A DNA stretch of 14,873 bases from Parvibaculum sp. Its GTDB lineage: Bacteria > Pseudomonadota > Alphaproteobacteria > Parvibaculales > Parvibaculaceae. This document shows, piece after piece, positions 13,897 through 14,873 of the stretch; positions within the stretch are counted from its first letter, which is position 1; every line of letters starts with the position of its first letter. The DNA is taken from contig JACIYQ010000255.1 of assembly GCA_014359855.1 (NCBI GenBank), positions 1-14,873 on the forward strand, in the 5' to 3' direction. The position numbers and the translations under genes were made by a program. The notes under the pieces were generated by a model. The model was not told the DNA's origin, searched no databases, and saw only the letters and a list, made by a program, of their open reading frames with translations.

Positions 13897-14757
13897 ATGA
13901 CCGACACAACCGATTCCGCCGGCTTCCTGAAGCGCATCGCCGAAGCGCTCGAAAGGCTCGCCCCGCCGCCCGCCCCCACGACCGGGCTCGACGAGGCAGA
14001 CGCGTTTGTATGGAATGCGGAGGAAGGCCGACTCGATCCGGTCGCCGAGGTTGCCCGCGTCGACCTCTCGCTCATCAAGGGCATCGACCGCGTCCGCGAC
14101 ATCCTGCTCGACAACACCCGCCGTTTCGCCAGGGGCCTGCCCGCGAACAATGCGCTCCTCTGGGGCGCGCGCGGCATGGGCAAGAGCTCCATGGTGAAGG
14201 CGGCCCACGCGGCCGTGAACGCGGAAACGCCCGGCAGCCTCGTCCTCATCGAAATCCACCGCGAGGATATAGAGACCCTCCCCCGCCTGATGACGCAGCT
14301 TCGCGTGCATGAGCGCCGCGTCGTCATCTTCTGCGACGATCTCTCCTTCGACCATGACGACACCAGCTACAAGTCGCTGAAGGCCGTCCTCGAAGGTGGC
14401 ATCGAGGGCCGTCCGAAGAACGTGATTTTCTACGCGACCTCGAACCGGCGCCACCTGATGCCGCGCGACATGATGGAGAACGAGCGGTCGACGGCGATCA
14501 ATCCTTCGGAAGCGGTGGAGGAGAAAGTCTCCCTCTCCGACCGCTTCGGGCTCTGGCTCGGCTTCCATAATTGCAGCCAGGCCGACTATCTCGACATGGT
14601 GGCGGGCTACGCGGTGCATTACAGGTTGAAGATCGAGCCGGAAGCGCTTGAGGCCGAGGCGATCGAATGGTCGGCCACGCGCGGCTCACGCTCCGGCCGC
14701 GTGGCCTGGCAGTTCATCCAGGACCTGGCGGGCCGTCTCGGACAAACGCTCGGCTGA
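13897..14757 (+). CDS. DUF815 family AAA+-like ATPase
   Basis: This 286-aa cytoplasmic P-loop ATPase belongs to the DUF815 family (PF05673), of unknown function. Walker A is GARGMGKSS (90-98). Walker B is VVIFCDD (142-148). A sensor-1-like FYATSNRRHLMPRD (178-191) and an SLSDRFGLWLGF segment (212-223) with a possible arginine finger, Arg216, complete the core. The start at ATG 13897 leaves the usual short N-terminal helix before the ATPase core. An in-frame GTG at 13804 would add 31 Pro/Ser-rich residues that do not look like the family. The ribosome site is weak (GCGAG). It is divergent from yajC and convergent, 5 bases apart, with an M23 peptidase-like gene, an arrangement familiar from other alphaproteobacteria. 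It is related in design to other small AAA+ ATPases, but no partner is evident. Confidence 0.9.
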   Translation: MTDTTDSAGFLKRIAEALERLAPPPAPTTGLDEADAFVWNAEEGRLDPVAEVARVDLSLIKGIDRVRDILLDNTRRFARGLPANNALLWGARGMGKSSMVKAAHAAVNAETPGSLVLIEIHREDIETLPRLMTQLRVHERRVVIFCDDLSFDHDDTSYKSLKAVLEGGIEGRPKNVIFYATSNRRHLMPRDMMENERSTAINPSEAVEEKVSLSDRFGLWLGFHNCSQADYLDMVAGYAVHYRLKIEPEALEAEAIEWSATRGSRSGRVAWQFIQDLAGRLGQTLG

Positions 14758-14762
14758 ATGGC

Positions 14763-14873
14763 TTAACGGCCGATCACCGATTGCGGGTCGATCGCCTTCG
14801 CACCCTGGCGGACCTCGAAATGGACCTGCGGCGTCACCACGCTGCCCGAATTGCCCGCGAGCGAAATCGTCTG
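14763..14873 (-). CDS. LytM/M23 peptidase-like protein, C-terminal fragment (rest outside window)
   Basis: Reading the minus strand from the window edge gives 36 residues ending at a TAA (14765-14763). They contain LAGNSGSVVTPQVHFEVRQG followed by AIDPQ. This is the characteristic end of LytM/M23 peptidoglycan hydrolase domains (G-x-S/T-G-x-V...H-x-H-F-E-x-R...V-x-P). The His of HFEVR (residue 18 here) is the conserved metal ligand, but the first His of the HxH motif is Gln. Many NlpD/DipM-like regulators of cell-wall amidases have degenerate LytM domains, so this may be a non-enzymatic activator. LysM repeats, if present, would lie outside the window. Confidence 0.85.
   Translation of the reverse strand, partial: QTISLAGNSGSVVTPQVHFEVRQGAKAIDPQSVIGR

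Overview
The window looks like a chromosomal stretch of housekeeping genes from an alphaproteobacterium. Four things suggest this: high GC content, the gene order M23 peptidase / DUF815 ATPase / yajC-secD-secF / Mth938-like / squalene-phytoene-synthase-like / trmFO, the use of TrmFO (folate/FAD-dependent tRNA methylation), and a palindromic dispersed repeat of a type common in Hyphomicrobiales-like genomes. A Parvibaculum-like organism is my best guess, from general resemblance only. No phage, plasmid, transposase, CRISPR or rRNA/tRNA gene is visible, and no stretch over 300 bases lacks a gene.

Left part (1-7055, plus strand). The 3' two-thirds of uvrA (nucleotide excision repair) comes first. 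It is followed by a Tat-exported PhoD-type phosphatase/phosphodiesterase. Next are two tandem amidase-signature hydrolases of identical length (475 aa), diverged paralogues that resemble the 6-aminohexanoate-cyclic-dimer hydrolase (NylA) branch. A 186-base intergenic region after them holds a nested inverted repeat (7091-7179) of two 36-base arms, each arm folding into its own 9-bp hairpin.

Middle (7242-10733). trmFO (plus) runs head-on into a minus-strand gene for a squalene/phytoene-synthase-fold protein whose catalytic Asp motifs are missing (NDUFAF6-like). Their stop codons touch without a single spare base. Upstream of that gene on the minus strand are a strong GC hairpin, a small membrane protein with a Urate_ox_N (PuuD-like) domain but no cytochrome tail, and an Mth938/NDUFAF3-like protein.

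Right part (10739-14873). secF, secD and yajC encode the accessory membrane part of the Sec translocon. They form a tight minus-strand operon in the order yajC-secD-secF-Mth938-like, with a good promoter upstream of yajC. A DUF815 AAA+-like ATPase gene is divergent from yajC. It runs convergently, with a 5-base gap, into the C-terminus of a LytM/M23 peptidase-like protein cut by the window edge.

Functional reading: the minus-strand cluster combines membrane-protein insertion (YajC-SecDF) with bacterial relatives of two mitochondrial complex I assembly factors (NDUFAF3 and NDUFAF6) and an uncharacterised small membrane protein. This is the most interesting grouping here. I found no convincing wholly novel system. 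The candidates worth a second look are that cluster, the nested palindrome, and the possibly leaderless trmFO promoter.
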